Assembly: GCA_949987705.1 (NCBI GenBank)
Contig: OX465282.1
Coordinates: 60,633,922-60,697,921, forward strand
DNA from: Thereva unica
Taxonomy: Eukaryota; Arthropoda; Insecta; Diptera; Therevidae
Direction: 5' to 3'
DNA length: 64,000 nucleotides
The notes beneath the pieces were generated by a model, which saw only the letters and a list, made by a program, of their open reading frames with translations, searched no databases and had not been told where the DNA came from. Below, in pieces: positions 42,311-53,970 of the stretch (position 1 is the first letter of the stretch; each line of letters begins with the position of its first letter). The translations under genes and the position numbers were made by a program.

Positions 42311-44587
42311 TCTATATATATAAAAGTCAATGTTTGTGTGTGTGTTTGTTTGTGTGTTTGTTCCTTATGGACTCCTAAGCCTTTCAACCGATCGTCACAA
42401 AAATTTTACCATATCTGCTTGATAATATGGAGAGTGTTTATACGTTATCAGCTTTGCTCTACCTACCCCTAAAAGGGGTGAAAGGGGGTGGAAAAGGTTG
42501 TATGGTGAATTTTTATTTTTTTAGTCAGATTTCTCTCAAAATTGGTATAAATATTCTACAACATAAATAACCGAACACGTGGGGTGGAATAGGTTGTATA
42601 GTATTTTTTTTCTTTTTGGTCAGATTTTTTCAAACTTGGTATAAATAATCTACAACATAAACAACGGAGCACGTGTTTCAGCATTTCTCAAAATTCATCC
42701 CAGGTTAGGCCACTGTAGAATTTGTGAAAAATCGATTTTTTTTATTGGCTTAAAAAATAGTTTGAACCCTTAAGAATAATATGCCAAAGGTCCCGCACCC
42801 GTGAGAAATCAGGAACATAGAAATTTTGACCTGTCCGTCGAGCGCGTCAGCCCTGCTCCTATTCTATCCTTACTAATATTATAAATGCGAAAGCAACTCT
42901 GTCTGTCGGTCTGTCTGTCTGTTACGCTTTCACGCCTAAACCACTGGACCGATTTTGATGAAATTTGCTACAGACATAGTTTAGACCTTGGAGACGGACA
43001 TAGGTTACTTTTTTTTGGAGAAACAAAGAGTTGAAGGGGGTGAAATGGGGTTCAATAAGTTGTAAGGGGATTTTTTTTTCTTTTTTTCTATTGTAAAAAA
43101 GTAAATGACTGACAGACAACGCAGAACCTAAACCGCTAGAGCTAAAGGGCTGAAATTTTGACAGTGCATCCCTAGCGATTTTTTGAAATTCATCCCAAAT
43201 GGGGTCAACTCAAAACCGCTGGAGCTATAAGGCTGAAATTTTGACAGTGCATCCCTATAATGACGTGGACTTCCACTAAGATGCGATTTTACGAAATTCA
43301 TCCCCTAAGGGGGTGAAATGGGGTTTACCCAAACCGCTGGAGCTATAGGGCTGAAATTTTGACAAGGCATCCCTATAATGGCGTGGACATCCACTATAAA
43401 GCGATTTTTCGAAATTCATCCCCTAAGGGGGTGAAATGGGGTTTACCCAAACCGCTGGAACTATAGGGCTGAAATTTTGACAGTGCATCCCTATAATGGC
43501 ATGGACATCCACTATAAAGCAATTTTTCGAAATTCATCCCCTAAGGGGGTGAAATGAGGTTTACCCAAACCGCTGGAGCTATAGGGCTGAAATTTTGACA
43601 GTGCATCCCTATAATGACGTGGACAACCACTAAACTGCGATTTTTCGAAATTCATCCCCTAAGGGGTTGAAATGGGGGTTATCCAAACCGATAAATTTAT
43701 AGGGCTGAAATTTTGACAGTGCATCCCTATAATGGCGTGGACATCCCTATAAAGCAATTTTTCCAAATTCATCCCCTAAGGGGGTGAAATGGGATTTACT
43801 CAAACCGCTGGAGCTATAGGGCTGAAATTTTCACAGTGCATACCTTTAATGACGTGGACATCCACTAAGAAGCGATTTTTCGAAATTCATTCCCTAAGGG
43901 GGTGAAATGGGTTTAACCCACACCACTGAAGCTGAAGGGCTTTAATTTGGACCGTGTAATCCCTCCCTATAATGACGTGGACATCCACTTAGGAGCGATT
44001 TTTTGACATTCATCCCCTAAGGGGGTTAAATGGGGTTAACCCAAACCGCTGGAGCTAAACGGCTGAAATTTTGACAGTGCATCTCTATAATGACGTGGAC
44101 ATTCACTAAGAAGCGATTTTTCGAAATTCATCCCCTAACGGGGTGAAATGGGGTTAACCCAAACCTCTGAAGCTGAAGGGCTGAAATTTTGACAGTGCAT
44201 CCCTATAATCACGTAGAAATGAATGACTCGAAATTCACTTTATTTAATATTCATTTGTGATTGCTTCATAATTTCTTGCACCCACGTAAATAGGCGAACA
44301 AACTTAACGAACGTTCGTCCAACCCTAAAATGTCACTTCTCTTGATGACATACGAGTATGTATACATGCCAATCTCTGCTTCAAAACTTGCAGATTTGTT
44401 GAGCAGAGGTGATATACGCAGCAATTTGTTTACCATATTTATTAAAAAAATGCACTATAATAAACCCTTTTTAGGGATAATAACAGCTGACTTTTTTGTT
44501 TGTTTTTTTTTTTTTAAGGAAAAAACATTGCACATAATAAACAGTTTTTATTTAAAGGCGTTGCAAGGCACGCGGGTTTTATGCTAG
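42311..44587 (+). mobile_element. Non-autonomous Helitron(s) with tandem repeat core
   Basis: Starts TCTATATATATAAAAGTCAA and ends ...GGCACGCGGGTTTTATGCTAG before T. A second Helitron-type 5' terminus (A|TCCTTACTAATATTATAAA, followed by GTCTGTC repeats) begins at 42867, so either two elements share the single 3' terminus or one is nested in the other. No Rep/helicase ORF. Confidence 0.75.
43130..44215. repeat. ~120-bp tandem array inside the Helitron
   Basis: About nine units. Each holds GGGCTGAAATTTTGACAGTG, CATCCCTATAATG(G/A)CGTGGACA, GCGATTTTTCGAAATTCATC and CCCTAAGGGGGTGAAATGGG. Period 119-121 bp, with divergence growing toward both ends. Internal minisatellites of this sort are common in insect Helitrons. 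Confidence 0.9.
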
Positions 44588-45304
44588 TAATAAATAAAGG
44601 TGAAAGCGATAAGAAAATCAGTCGCCATACATAAATAATTGCCTGAAGATTCTGCAACGTGCATTCGGCCATAATATCATAGCCTTTTGTTAAGTTTTTT
44701 TGTGTACGGAAAGAATCCCGTAAGGCAAAGTACGACTATAAATGCTCATGCGAAATTGTCATGTAGCATCAATACTGTGAAGAAGATCGATCGTAGTATT
44801 TTAAGGAAGGTTCTGTTTACACTTTCTTATAAAATAAATTTCATTGTAAAAAAATATCGACATTGACGCTATAAATTTAATAGACCCCGACTTTTAGTCA
44901 TGTATGAATTTGATAAGCCGGACATATAGGCGCATTTATGTGGGATGAGTCGAGATAATTTAAAGCAAACTAATAAAAATTGACGAAATTTTATATAACA
45001 AAAGGAAGAAATTTTGTTGTTTTTTGTGAAAGGTTCGTGCGCATCCATTGCACGTCAAGTTGAACCCATATTGCCGCCATTAAATAAATAAAAAGAAAAG
45101 AAAAGATTTGTAGATTTAACATTTTTTTACATATAATAAACACATATTTTGTTTTACACGTAACTTTCTCACATATTATTACATATACAGATAACATATT
45201 TCTATTGCATTTATACATATATTTTATTTACAAAGCATATATACATATATTTTATTTACATATAACTTTCTCATTCATTATTACATATAGACCTATACCA
45301 TTAT
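44588..45304. other. Intergenic, no gene seen
   Basis: AT-rich. ACATATATTTTATTTACA is repeated at about 45214 and 45242, and the word CTTTCTCA(C/T)..ATTATTACATATA is repeated at 45165 and 45265, a small tandem duplication. Confidence 0.5.
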
Positions 45305-45830
45305 ATACACCTATACATGGTGTCTCAGACAACCCGTACCACCCCATTATTTCAAAGAGTTTTGAAAAAAAAATGAAAACCAAAAAACACGTATCAAATA
45401 TTTTTTCAAAATCTATCCAGCCATACCAAAAACGTCCCTTACCCCCTACCCACTGTTAGGGGTAGGGAGTGCCACTTCAAAAACTTAAATGGAAACCCCC
45501 ATTTTTTATTGCAGATTCGGAATCAAATTTTTGCTATTCGCCATAGATGGTGCTGTAATCGGAGGAAAACGTTTTTTATGATTTATTAATTTCCGCCGAT
45601 TACAGCGCCATCTAAGGCGAATCACAAAAAAAGATAAGAATAAACTCTTCATATTTTTTCAAGAATCGTAAAAAATGTTTGGGACAAAATCTTCATATTT
45701 TTTTATGAAGATTCCGAATTTTCAATAAAAAATGGGGGTTTCCATTCAAGTTTTTGTAGTTGCACCCCGTACCCCTAACAGTGGGTAGGGGGTAGGGGGT
45801 AGGGGGCGTTTTTGGACACCCTGTATATAC
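45305..45830. mobile_element. Foldback element with ACAGGGTGTC-like ends
   Basis: The left end TATACATGGTGTCTCAGAC and right end (inverted) TATACAGGGTGTCCAAAAAC match partly. Inner inverted copies include CCCTACCCACTGTTAGGGGT, TGGAAACCCCCATTTTTTAT and GATGG(T/C)GCTGTAATCGG. Interior is short; no ORF. Confidence 0.6.
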
Positions 45831-46089
45831 CACTATATTTTGCTACATAATTTAAAAAAAAATTTGTTTGGTTATTCGAAACACTTTCGATTCGTCCGCA
45901 TTTTCTTTACACAAAATTTCTTAGAATACCAGCATTTTAGTAAGCATAATATTTCAGTATACCTATTATTACGTAACACTACTGCACAGCAGCCAAGCAT
46001 CTATCAAAATTACACACTATGTGAAGAACCGAAGAAAACCTTGTATAGCTTGAGAACTCTAACTCAGAGGGACCAAAGTCCAGTCCTTC

Positions 46090-46530
46090 GGGAGTCGATG
46101 CCGTTTCGGTGTCAAAATTAGACATCCCGAAGTTCTGGGCATCTTATGAAACACTCGAACAGCACCTACTCGAGAAATACGCACTAGCCGGTGGATCGAC
46201 AGCAGTCAATGTAAACTGATCCGGAACCTGTGGGAGCGTAGGCTTCCGCCGTCGATGCAGCACCATCCAACTCGGAACCACGTGGGTGGCACTACAAAGT
46301 GCCATCAACAAACTAGCCCAACAGCCCAAGAGGCCGAACACCTGCCAATCGGCAAGGCGGCCCTCTTCAGCCCTCGGCCAATCGGCCACCTGGGGCCAAC
46401 AAACTGAGAGGTAGCCTGTGCTATTTCCACTACCGTTACGGTAGTGAGGCACGTAGGTGCAAGGCCCCCTGCAGTTTTAGTGGTGGCCAAGCCAAGTCGG
46501 TAAACAAACCGCCCACCACCAAGCCCGCTA
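46090..46530 (+). pseudogene. gag remnant of the CsRn1-like element
   Basis: Frames give VSKLDIPKFWASYETLEQHL, then ALQSAINKLAQQ, then the C-terminal zinc element CYFHYRYGSEARRCKAPC. The last is a C-X2-H-X9-C-X3-C arrangement, the unusual nucleocapsid knuckle of the CsRn1 clade, not the standard CCHC. It has stops and frame changes, so it cannot make a full Gag. Confidence 0.65.
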
Positions 46531-48050
46531 GAAAAAACTAAAGGGTCTGGGGATCGATACGAGTGAGCAAATAACTGGCCGCTCATATCGTTAATTCCTC
46601 AAGGTGAAACCATTGGCATTTGTCAAGGTGAAACCTCGATGGCCGAAGCAACTCTGCTGAACCATCCAATCAAGGATTGCAAATACAGTCTACCGACTGA
46701 CGCCTCTGATATGCAATCGGAGGCGTATTGGAATAATTCAACGGTCATCGGTGGCAACCTCTAGCTTTTTATTCCAAAAAGCTGTCACCAACAGAACGTA
46801 AGTACTCTGCATTCGATCGCGAACTTCTCGCAATCTATGCAGCAATCAAACACCCGTTATTTCGTTGAAGGACGCAATTTCGTGGTCTATATTGACCAGA
46901 AACCACTGGTTCGCGCCCTTCACACAAAGACCGAACGATCCCCTCGACAAACCAGACATTTTGGTCTAATATCTCAGTTTACCACAGACATCAGACATGT
47001 GTCAGGTCAGCAAAACGTTGTCGACTACTTGTCGCGCTCACTAGCAACCGACAACGTTGACGCAGTCACCTTCGACCTGCCTACACTGGCTCAGCTCAAC
47101 AAGGTGAGTTGAGAGTTGAAGTCTCTACAAGAGCACCCCAGCAACGGCTCACGGGTAAAATTAGTTCTTACACCAATACCATTCACCGCCCATCAGGTGT
47201 GGTTGAAAATAATATAGGCATTCCTAGGCCTTATATACCCACTTCCTTACGTATACTAGCGTTCAATTCCGAACACAGTCTCTTTCACCCAGGTATTCGC
47301 GCTACAAAACGAACCGTTACCAAGAAATACTTCTGGCCATCGATCAATAAAGACTGTAATGAGTGGTCTCGATCGTGCCTAGGTTGCCAAAAGCTTAAAG
47401 TTTCACGGCATATCAAATCTCCATTGGAAGCTTTCAACCTTCCAAATAATAGATTTGACCACATCCATATGGATATAGTGGGACCCCTACCCCCATCTCG
47501 TGGATACTCTTATATCTTAACGATAGTCGATAGATTCACGCGATGGCCTGAGGCATACCCAATTCGGGATATCTCAGCTTAGCAGCCTTAATGGCAAGGA
47601 ACAACACTACTCATTGGAGTGAAGACTTGCCCTTTGTCATGTTAGGTATACGCACGCCAAGTAAGACCGACTTACAATGCTCACCTGCCGAGCTCGTATA
47701 CGGTCAGAATCTGGGACTTCCCAATTCGATTTCTATCACAACCGATGAAAATCCAATTGAAGAATCAGAATTCCTCTCTCGCCTTCGTTCTCATATGTAG
47801 AGCATTAAGGCAATACATCCTCGGCAACCAGCCCAAAGGGATGTCTACGTGCCAGTAGCCGTGGAAAACGCCAACTACGTTTTCATTCGAGTCGACAAAG
47901 TTCGAAAACCTTTCGAACCTCTATATGAAGGCCCATATGAAGTAATCAAACGATTACGATAACACTTCGTTGTCAAATTGAACGGCACAACCAAGTCAAT
48001 ATCCATTGATAGGCTAAAACCAGCCTTCGGCTGTGACCGCGCCAACGAAG
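46531..48050 (+). pseudogene. pol remnant of the CsRn1-like element (RNase H and integrase)
   Basis: After a short junk junction the frame enters RNase H (LSPTERKYSAFDRELLAIYA in one frame; YIDQKPLVRAL and QFTTDIRHVSGQQNVVDYLS at 46837-47112). Integrase follows (47109-47582): an H..H..C-X2-C zinc site (HSLFHPGIRATKR, CLGCQKLK) and DIVGPLPPSRG with the first catalytic Asp. A deletion removes the second Asp and the Glu. The C-terminus resumes at 47591-48050 with a GPYEVIKR-type module. Protease and RT are absent. Confidence 0.8.
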
Positions 48051-48091
48051 TTAAGCCGTCTAAAGCGGTAACACTCCGTTAACGCTACTCT

Positions 48092-48104
48092 GGGGGGGGG
48101 GGGT
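48092..48104 (+). promoter_or_regulatory. Polypurine tract of the CsRn1-like element
   Basis: A run of twelve G ending two bases before the 3' LTR start at 48106. Confidence 0.6.
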
Positions 48105-48105
48105 A

Positions 48106-48447
48106 TGTAGTGACTGCGTAAAGTTTAATTATTAAACTTTACGCTATGTCACACAACAACTTCTGGCACGATCGAAACGATCAGTCAGAACACTTCCTCG
48201 ATCACTGAACTCAGTTCAGTGATCTAGCCAATTTCCGGCAACCCCGTATTCACTTGTTACGAAAGCGCTTTCAGAGACAAACGTGTGACGTATGCTCTAA
48301 ATTTAAATATGTAACTCGGAACACTAACTAATAAATTTATATACATATAAGTATATATGTATATAATACCCTAAAATATAAGCAAACTAAAAAACCTTAG
48401 TGCAATTGTAATAAAACTAAATTAAAAATACAAACAAAAGTGTTTCA
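48106..48447 (+). repeat. 3' LTR of the CsRn1-like element
   Basis: 342 bp, TG...CA. It contains the same GCGTAAAGTTTAAT inverted word as the 5' fragment and has an additional GATCACTGAACTCAGTTCAG palindrome (48211-48230). Confidence 0.65.
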
Positions 48448-48536
48448 ATCGTTTTCATTGTCCTGCACCGCATGGTGCTGAAACTAAACTTCTTAAAGCT
48501 CAAGGTCTTCAATTACTGTTCATTCAAACTCTAACT

Positions 48537-49020
48537 CAGGGGTTCCCAACCTTGTGCCCGCGGGCGCATATGTGCCCACGAAGATATTTAATTGTGCCCG
48601 CGACAAAGTGCTAAAATACGGAAAAAAACAAATCTTAAAAATAAAAAAAATTTAAAGGTTACTTTAATTTTAAAAATCTCTCTAGATGTAGTGAGAAATT
48701 CGCTAAATTGGCTACACTAACATCTGTCTAATCCACCACGCGAATTAGACCTTTAGAACCTAACTTTGTCGGTTAGGTCCCACGATTTGGTTGCATTTTC
48801 ATTGTTTTTCACGCTAAGTAGCTTTGAGTAAATCTGACTTACTTAGTACGAAAAGCAATAAAATCGCGGCCAAACCGCCATCCAATATGAAAGAAGCCTT
48901 ACTCTTACTGTTATCATCAGGTGCTACCAATGTGTTGTGTTGTTTTTAAATCCGACTTGTGCCCGCCAGTTTGTTTTGTAATATCGAATGCGCCCGCACC
49001 ACAGAAAGGTTGGGAACCCC
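48537..49020. mobile_element. hAT-type MITE, 484 bp
   Basis: The left end CAGGGGTTCCCAACCTTGTG and right end (inverted) GGGGTTCCCAACCTTTCTGT match. CTAACT is duplicated on both sides (48531-48536, 49021-49026). Such CAGGGGTTCCCAACC ends are typical of Charlie-like hAT elements, which normally duplicate 8 bp, so the right terminus may have lost two bases. GTGCCCGC/GCGCCCGC words are subterminal. Confidence 0.75.
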
Positions 49021-49026
49021 CTAACT

Positions 49027-49681
49027 AATAGATAACACGATATTAATTAATTAACTGCAAAAATCGTTGCATATCACAATCCGTTACAAATTACAATTCA
49101 TTAATCATAAACAAGCAGTGCTTTTTTACGGTTTATCTTAACTAAAATTAATCATTTTAAGTTAAAATAATTTGTCAATATTTACTGATTATTTGCAACC
49201 TCCCAATGAGTTCTTATGTTTAAATTTGACTAATGCTTATAACCGTTGCCTAATAATATCTTTTACCTATTTTCACGGTTGTCATTTTAAACGTTGTCCA
49301 TTTATCCTATATCCTCTAACCCATACAAATCAGCGATCAAAATCTCATAATATTGGATTAAAGAATATTTAAATTGGTTACAAAAACAACACCCATTAAT
49401 ATATTCCAAAAAATCAACGACTGGCGTCGGTGGAAGCAAGGACCCGTATGTAATTAGATTTATGTCAGGCGATTCCCTCCAGTATCCTTTGTGAATTTGG
49501 CGCTAACTCCAAGTCTCAAATTCCAAATCCGGAGACCTTTACTGCTGGACTCTTACGCTTCGGTGAGTCCTGCAAGAAATTGAAACCAGAATGAATATAA
49601 TGTCCAGCAGAGAAATGATTTATTGCTGTAACTACCTAGAAACACTACATCGAGATAAAATAATAACTTCGAAAATATGTT
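49027..49681. other. Intergenic, no gene seen
   Basis: AT-rich left half; the right half has AAATTCCAAATCCGGAG-type words related to the MITE at 49685. Confidence 0.5.
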
Positions 49682-49684
49682 AAT

Positions 49685-49988
49685 GGCCTCGATTCCCAGA
49701 TCCGACGGGAGGGAAGTGAGTGAGGATTTGACACTTTGCGATTCTCAAATCCGCAGTCCCGGATAGGTTTAAATCGAAAATTCGGAGTGAAGACTCACGC
49801 GATAATGAAATATATGATGTCGGATTATCTCAGGCGCATTTGTCGTTCAAATCCGCAAAAAATTTGTTGCGGATCACACTTTTACAGCACGGAAAATGTC
49901 AAAAAGAAATTCGGGGTTGCGGATCTGAGAATCGCAAAGTGTCAAATCCTCACTCACTTCCCTCCCGTCGGATCTGGGAATCGAGGCC
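49685..49988. mobile_element. MITE with ~72-bp near-perfect TIRs
   Basis: 304 bp. Both ends start GGCCTCGATTCCCAGATCCG inward and stay matched for about 72 bp with one or two differences. AAT is duplicated (49682-49684, 49989-49991). A G-rich start with a 3-bp A/T duplication fits PIF/Harbinger MITEs (inferred). Confidence 0.85.
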
Positions 49989-49991
49989 AAT

Positions 49992-50620
49992 AGCTGATAT
50001 TACATTGAAATAATGATGCAATTGCTTTATCAAAATTTAAATAAATCATGTTGCTTGCAAAATTGGTGGTTTTATTGACTTACTTTATCGTATTCTTTTA
50101 GCCTGCGGAAGACGATAGAGCATGTTAAAACAGTCATTCAAAATATTATAAAGAGCAACACAAGGTGTATTTGATAATTTAAAAAAAAAGCGGATAGTTG
50201 TTGATAGGTTTTGATCAGACAAACAAAAAGTTGTATGAGTCGGGAGAGGGGAATTCGTAACGATTTAAGGCCTTTCCATCAAGCTTCTGACAATCAATCA
50301 CCCCGGCTGCCGTACATCAATTTTTATTTGATTCACATTTCCCTATAGGGCAGTATTTTCCAAACTGGAAGGCGCGACCCACAAGTGGGGCGCTCGTAGC
50401 TCAAAGAGGGCATATGATATTATCTTTTTGCCTAATTCTACTTAAATTTTATTGCCTTTTTACAGCGCCATCTACACCGATTTCGACAAATTTGCCCGAT
50501 TCTAAAACTTCACCCAGTACCATTTGCGTCCTTATCGTAAAAAATATGGGAGAAACTCGGCGCCTTCAGACAACACAATTTGTAGTTTGGTGAAGAATTT
50601 CTTTGAGTATGGGTCTGTAG
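49992..50620. other. Intergenic, partial hAT-like end
   Basis: No gene. CAGTATTTTCCAAACTGG at 50351 followed by CGCGACCCACAAGTGGGGCG resembles a one-sided hAT terminus, with no partner found. Confidence 0.4.
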
Positions 50621-50771
50621 CAGGTCTGTGAAGTTGGCAACACGAAATGCGAATTTTGGAAATTTTTTTTTTCATTCGTTTGTCCATCGTTTGTCCAAGT
50701 TTGTCCAAGCAAAAGTTTTTTTTTTGTCCAGGCCCAGTTAACAAGTTCATCATCATCATCATTGTGCTCCT

Positions 50772-51890
50772 TTAATCCCTCATGGGACATAGGGCGGAAA
50801 CAGTTGCCCTCCAGCGGACTCTGTTTTGCGCGACAGCTCTCAGCTCCGACCAGGATCTCCCAGTTGTTGCGGCTTCTGCTAGTAGGGTTCTCCTCCATGT
50901 TGTCCTAGGTCTTCCTACTCGACGGGATCCTTGCGGATTCCAGTCGAGGGCCTGTTTGGCTAGATTTTCGTTTTCGCGTCGCAAGGTGTGGCCAACCCAA
51001 TTCCATTTCCTTCGTCTGATTTGGTCGTCTATCGTTTCTTGGCCGGCACGGCGCCATAGTTCTTCGTTTGAAATTCTATCCTGCCAGCGGATATTTAGGA
51101 TACGACGCAGGCATCTGTTGACGAAGACTTGTAGGCGCCCTGTGATGAATTGGGTGACTTTCCATGTTTCGCAACCGTACAAAAGTACTGCCTTCACGTT
51201 GGAGTTGAACAGCCGCAATTTGGTGTTAGTTGAGATCTCCGTTGATCTCCATATGCGGAACAGGCATCCATATGCGCCTCGTGCTTTATTTATTCTGGAA
51301 CTAACATCTTCTTCTGCACCGCCATTTTCGGTAATAATACTACCGAGGTAGCAGAATTTATCGACCAGTTCCACGTCACGGTTATTCAGCGCAGTCCGTT
51401 CAATGGTGTTTGCATTTATCCGCATTTCTTTAGTTTTAGTTGGATTTAGCCTTAAGCCTGCTGGACTACTTTCTGTTGCCAAATTATTGTTCATCATGTT
51501 TTTGAGGTCCTGGTGTCTGTGGGCCAGCAAACAGATATCATCTGCGTAGTCGAGACCCTTAAGGCGGTCTAACAAACCCCATTGTATGCCGCCTGTTCTA
51601 CTATCTAGAGCATCCTTGTCATTTATTACTATAAGAAATAGTAAAGGCGAGAGTAGGCATCCTTGTCGTACTCCTGAGCTCACCTCGAAGCTGTCGGATA
51701 ATTTTCCATTATGGAGAACTCTGCATTTGGAATTGTTATATAGGGCTTTTATCAATTCCATTATTTTATCAGGCAGTCCCCGTCGTCGTAGTGCCTGCCA
51801 TATAAAGCTCCTATTGACCGAGTCGAACGCTTTCTCATAATCTACGAAAGCAAGGTAAAGGGGGGATCGGAATTCAGTAGACTGCTCCAC
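50772..51890 (-). pseudogene. RTE-type reverse transcriptase, central and C-terminal part
   Basis: A 372-codon open frame with AFVDYEKAFDSV, SGVRQGCLLSPLLF, catalytic YADD, then FCYLGSIITENGG, LLYGCETW, WVGHTLRRENENLAK and GRPRTTWRRTLL. More complete than copy 1. A small deletion after LIVIND (KDALDSRTGG versus ILVGALDNRTGG) distinguishes it. The start is internal to the real protein; the upstream part is in another frame (51916 onward). Confidence 0.85.
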
Positions 51891-51915
51891 TATTATTCGT
51901 AAGGTGTTGATATGA

Positions 51916-52218
51916 TCAATACATGCCCTTCCTGAATTCGGCCTGCTGCCTCCTAAGCGTTCGGTCTACTGCCTCACTTATCCTAGATAGTAATATATGG
52001 GACAAAATTTTGCCCACTGTAGATAGTAAACAGATGCCTCTCCAGTTGTCGCATATTGTTAGGTCCCCCTTTATTGGTATTTTGACTATGATACCTTCCG
52101 TCCAATCCTCCGGAAAGGTACAGGTGTTCCATGCTATTTGTAGGATTGGCTGAAGCGCATCTGCTATGAGGCTTGAATCGGCTTTCAACAATTCTGGCGG
52201 GATGCCATCTTTCCCAGC
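51916..52218 (-). pseudogene. RTE-type reverse transcriptase, fingers part
   Basis: LLKADSSLIADALQPILQIA through SEAVDRTLRRQQAEFRKGMY, then the same frame break as copy 1. The 5' continuation is separated by LINE-B and resumes at 53971-54383. Confidence 0.8.
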
Positions 52219-53970
52219 TTTTTTTTTTTTATGTGGCAGTGCTAAGCTCAGGAGTCACCCTTTGTACTACTAGTCCGTCATGTCATTTGTCACGTCATGG
52301 TGCAATGTCTAGCAGTAAGCTTAGTACGGGAGGGAGGGAGGGGGAATAGGGTAAGGATTATAAAGGTACGGGGGGGTATTGAAGAAGGTGGTGATGAACC
52401 CTGCGTTTGAACTCTTGGATGTTGTAGGAGCTCGGAAAAACTGACTGCGAGAGATTATTCCACAGTCGAGTTGTTCTATTTACAAACGAATTCATATCTT
52501 GTTGAGTGCGTGAAAGGGGGAGTTGCAGGTGGAGGGAGTGAGACGAGTGGGCTAATCTGGTGTTGCTGGTATAGGATTGCCGTGGAGGCAAACAGTCACT
52601 ATGATAGTAGCGATAAAATTTGGTCAGTGCTGCTACATTCCTACGGTGGCTCAAGGGGTCGATGGTGGAGCAAGCGGTATCGTCATTAATTAACTTAAGG
52701 GCCCTTTTTTGGACCTTATCTAACCATGCTAAGGTGGTTATTGGAGCGCCGCCCCAAACGAGGGAGTTGTATTCGAGAAGAGGCCGAATGTAGGATTTAT
52801 AAATAACAGCACGGGCCGATGGCTGGAGGAGGAACTTGCACCTCTTAAGAAATCCCAAGCACTGGGATCCTTGTTTTGCGATTTGGAATATGTGGTCATT
52901 CCATCGCAAGTCTTTGGCTAATGTCACACCTAGGATGTGTAGGGATGGGTCGGCCTTTAGTACCACGTCATCCACTTTCAAGGATGGTGAGGTGTTGATC
53001 TTTTTCTTTGAAATAAGTCAGTGCTTGGTTTTGTCGGGGTTGAAATCAACACGATTGTTCTTTCCCCACTCTAGAATGAGTTCAATGTCGTTATTAACAG
53101 AGATGGACATAATTTCCCGATCATCAAGACAGGATCTGGCATGAGTCTGTCTTGTATCGTAGCTGTACGAGTAACGTAAAGTACCGTCGTCAGCGAAGCT
53201 GAGAAGTGGGTTGGAGGGGATTGAAAGTAGGTCATTTATAAAGATGAGAAATAGGGCCGGTGATAAAATTGAACCCTGGGGGACCCCTGCAGAAATGGGG
53301 TGAGATTCAGATTTGACGCCATCCAAGACTACCTTAATTGAACTGCCGGCAAGGAAACTTTCAACCCACTTATACAGAAGCGAGTCAATTCCAATAGCTT
53401 TGAGTTTAGCTAACAAGGCTGAGTGCCATACTCTATCAAAAGCCTTGGAGATATCTAAAGCAACCAAACTAGATTCACCAGATCCATGCAAACTTCGGTT
53501 GAGGTGTTCTGTAAGGCAAACTAAAAGATCACCAGTGGATCTTTTTTGTCGAAAGCCGTATTGTTTGTCGTTGATAAGTTGGTTGGATTCTAGGTATCCC
53601 ATTAGCTTTTTATTAATTATCGTCTCCATGGTTTTGGAGAGAATAGAAGTAATTGCTATTGGACGGTAGTTGGAGGGAAGGCTGGAGTTACCTTTTTTCG
53701 GTATTGGCCGGACATGGGCAAGTTTCCAGGAGTCTGGGTAAACTCCGGAGGAGTATGATAGAGCAAAAAGTTTGCGCAGAGGTTTAGCCAAAGGTGATGC
53801 GCATTGTTTTAAGACGACAGGGGGTATATTATCGGGTCCAGTGCATTTATTGACATCGAGCTCCTTGAGGCACCTGTACACCTCGCGAGTCCTGAAGAAA
53901 ACCCTGGGCATTAAATGAGCGCTGTGCTCGAGAACCGGGGGTAGCATATCAGTTTGGGGTAAAGAAGAAC
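52219..53970 (-). mobile_element. LINE-B copy (b), the most complete
   Basis: Minus-strand LINE ending in an A-run (plus-strand T at 52219-52230). It has a 3' UTR matching copies (a) and (c), with AGTACAAAGGGTGA(C) and CACATAAAA. 5' truncated at 53970. Compared with RTE copy 1, about four bases of target were lost and no duplication is present. Confidence 0.85.
52358..53947 (-). pseudogene. LINE-B ORF2: reverse transcriptase plus C-terminal domain, one stop
   Basis: The upstream frame (53947-53018) has CTGPDNIPPVVLKQ, NYRPIAITSILSK, KQYGFRQKRST, ALDISKAFDRVWH, SAGVPQGSILSPALFLIFIND and the catalytic FADDGTLRYS. A single in-frame TGA (53018-53020) separates it from 52981-52358, the post-RT domain with SLHILGVTLAKDLRWNDHIF, YIRPLLEYNSLVWGG and TTRLWNNLSQSVFP. 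Apart from that stop the frame is continuous, so decay is recent. Similar to the CR1/Jockey group. No endonuclease because of the 5' truncation. Confidence 0.85.

Larger units (their letters stand above)
42159..48447 (+). mobile_element. CsRn1-like Gypsy retrotransposon, internally deleted and invaded
   Basis: A truncated 5' LTR (42159-42262) and a 3' LTR (48106-48447) share TG(C/T)AGTGAC(C/T)GCGTAAAGTTTAATTATTAAACTTTACGC. The outer flanks ATCGTTC (42152-42158) and ATCGTTT (48448-48454) may be the target duplication with one change. Between them lie Helitrons (42263-44587), an unassigned stretch and a foldback, then gag and pol remnants. Protease and nearly all of RT are gone. Confidence 0.65.

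Noticed and set aside
43130..44215. CRISPR array
   Set aside because: Units are contiguous ~120-bp tandem repeats without unique spacers, in a eukaryotic Helitron.
50782..51351. 189-codon plus-strand ORF opposite the LINE RT
   Set aside because: Antisense shadow of the RTE reverse transcriptase; the same shadow appears at 7200-7721.
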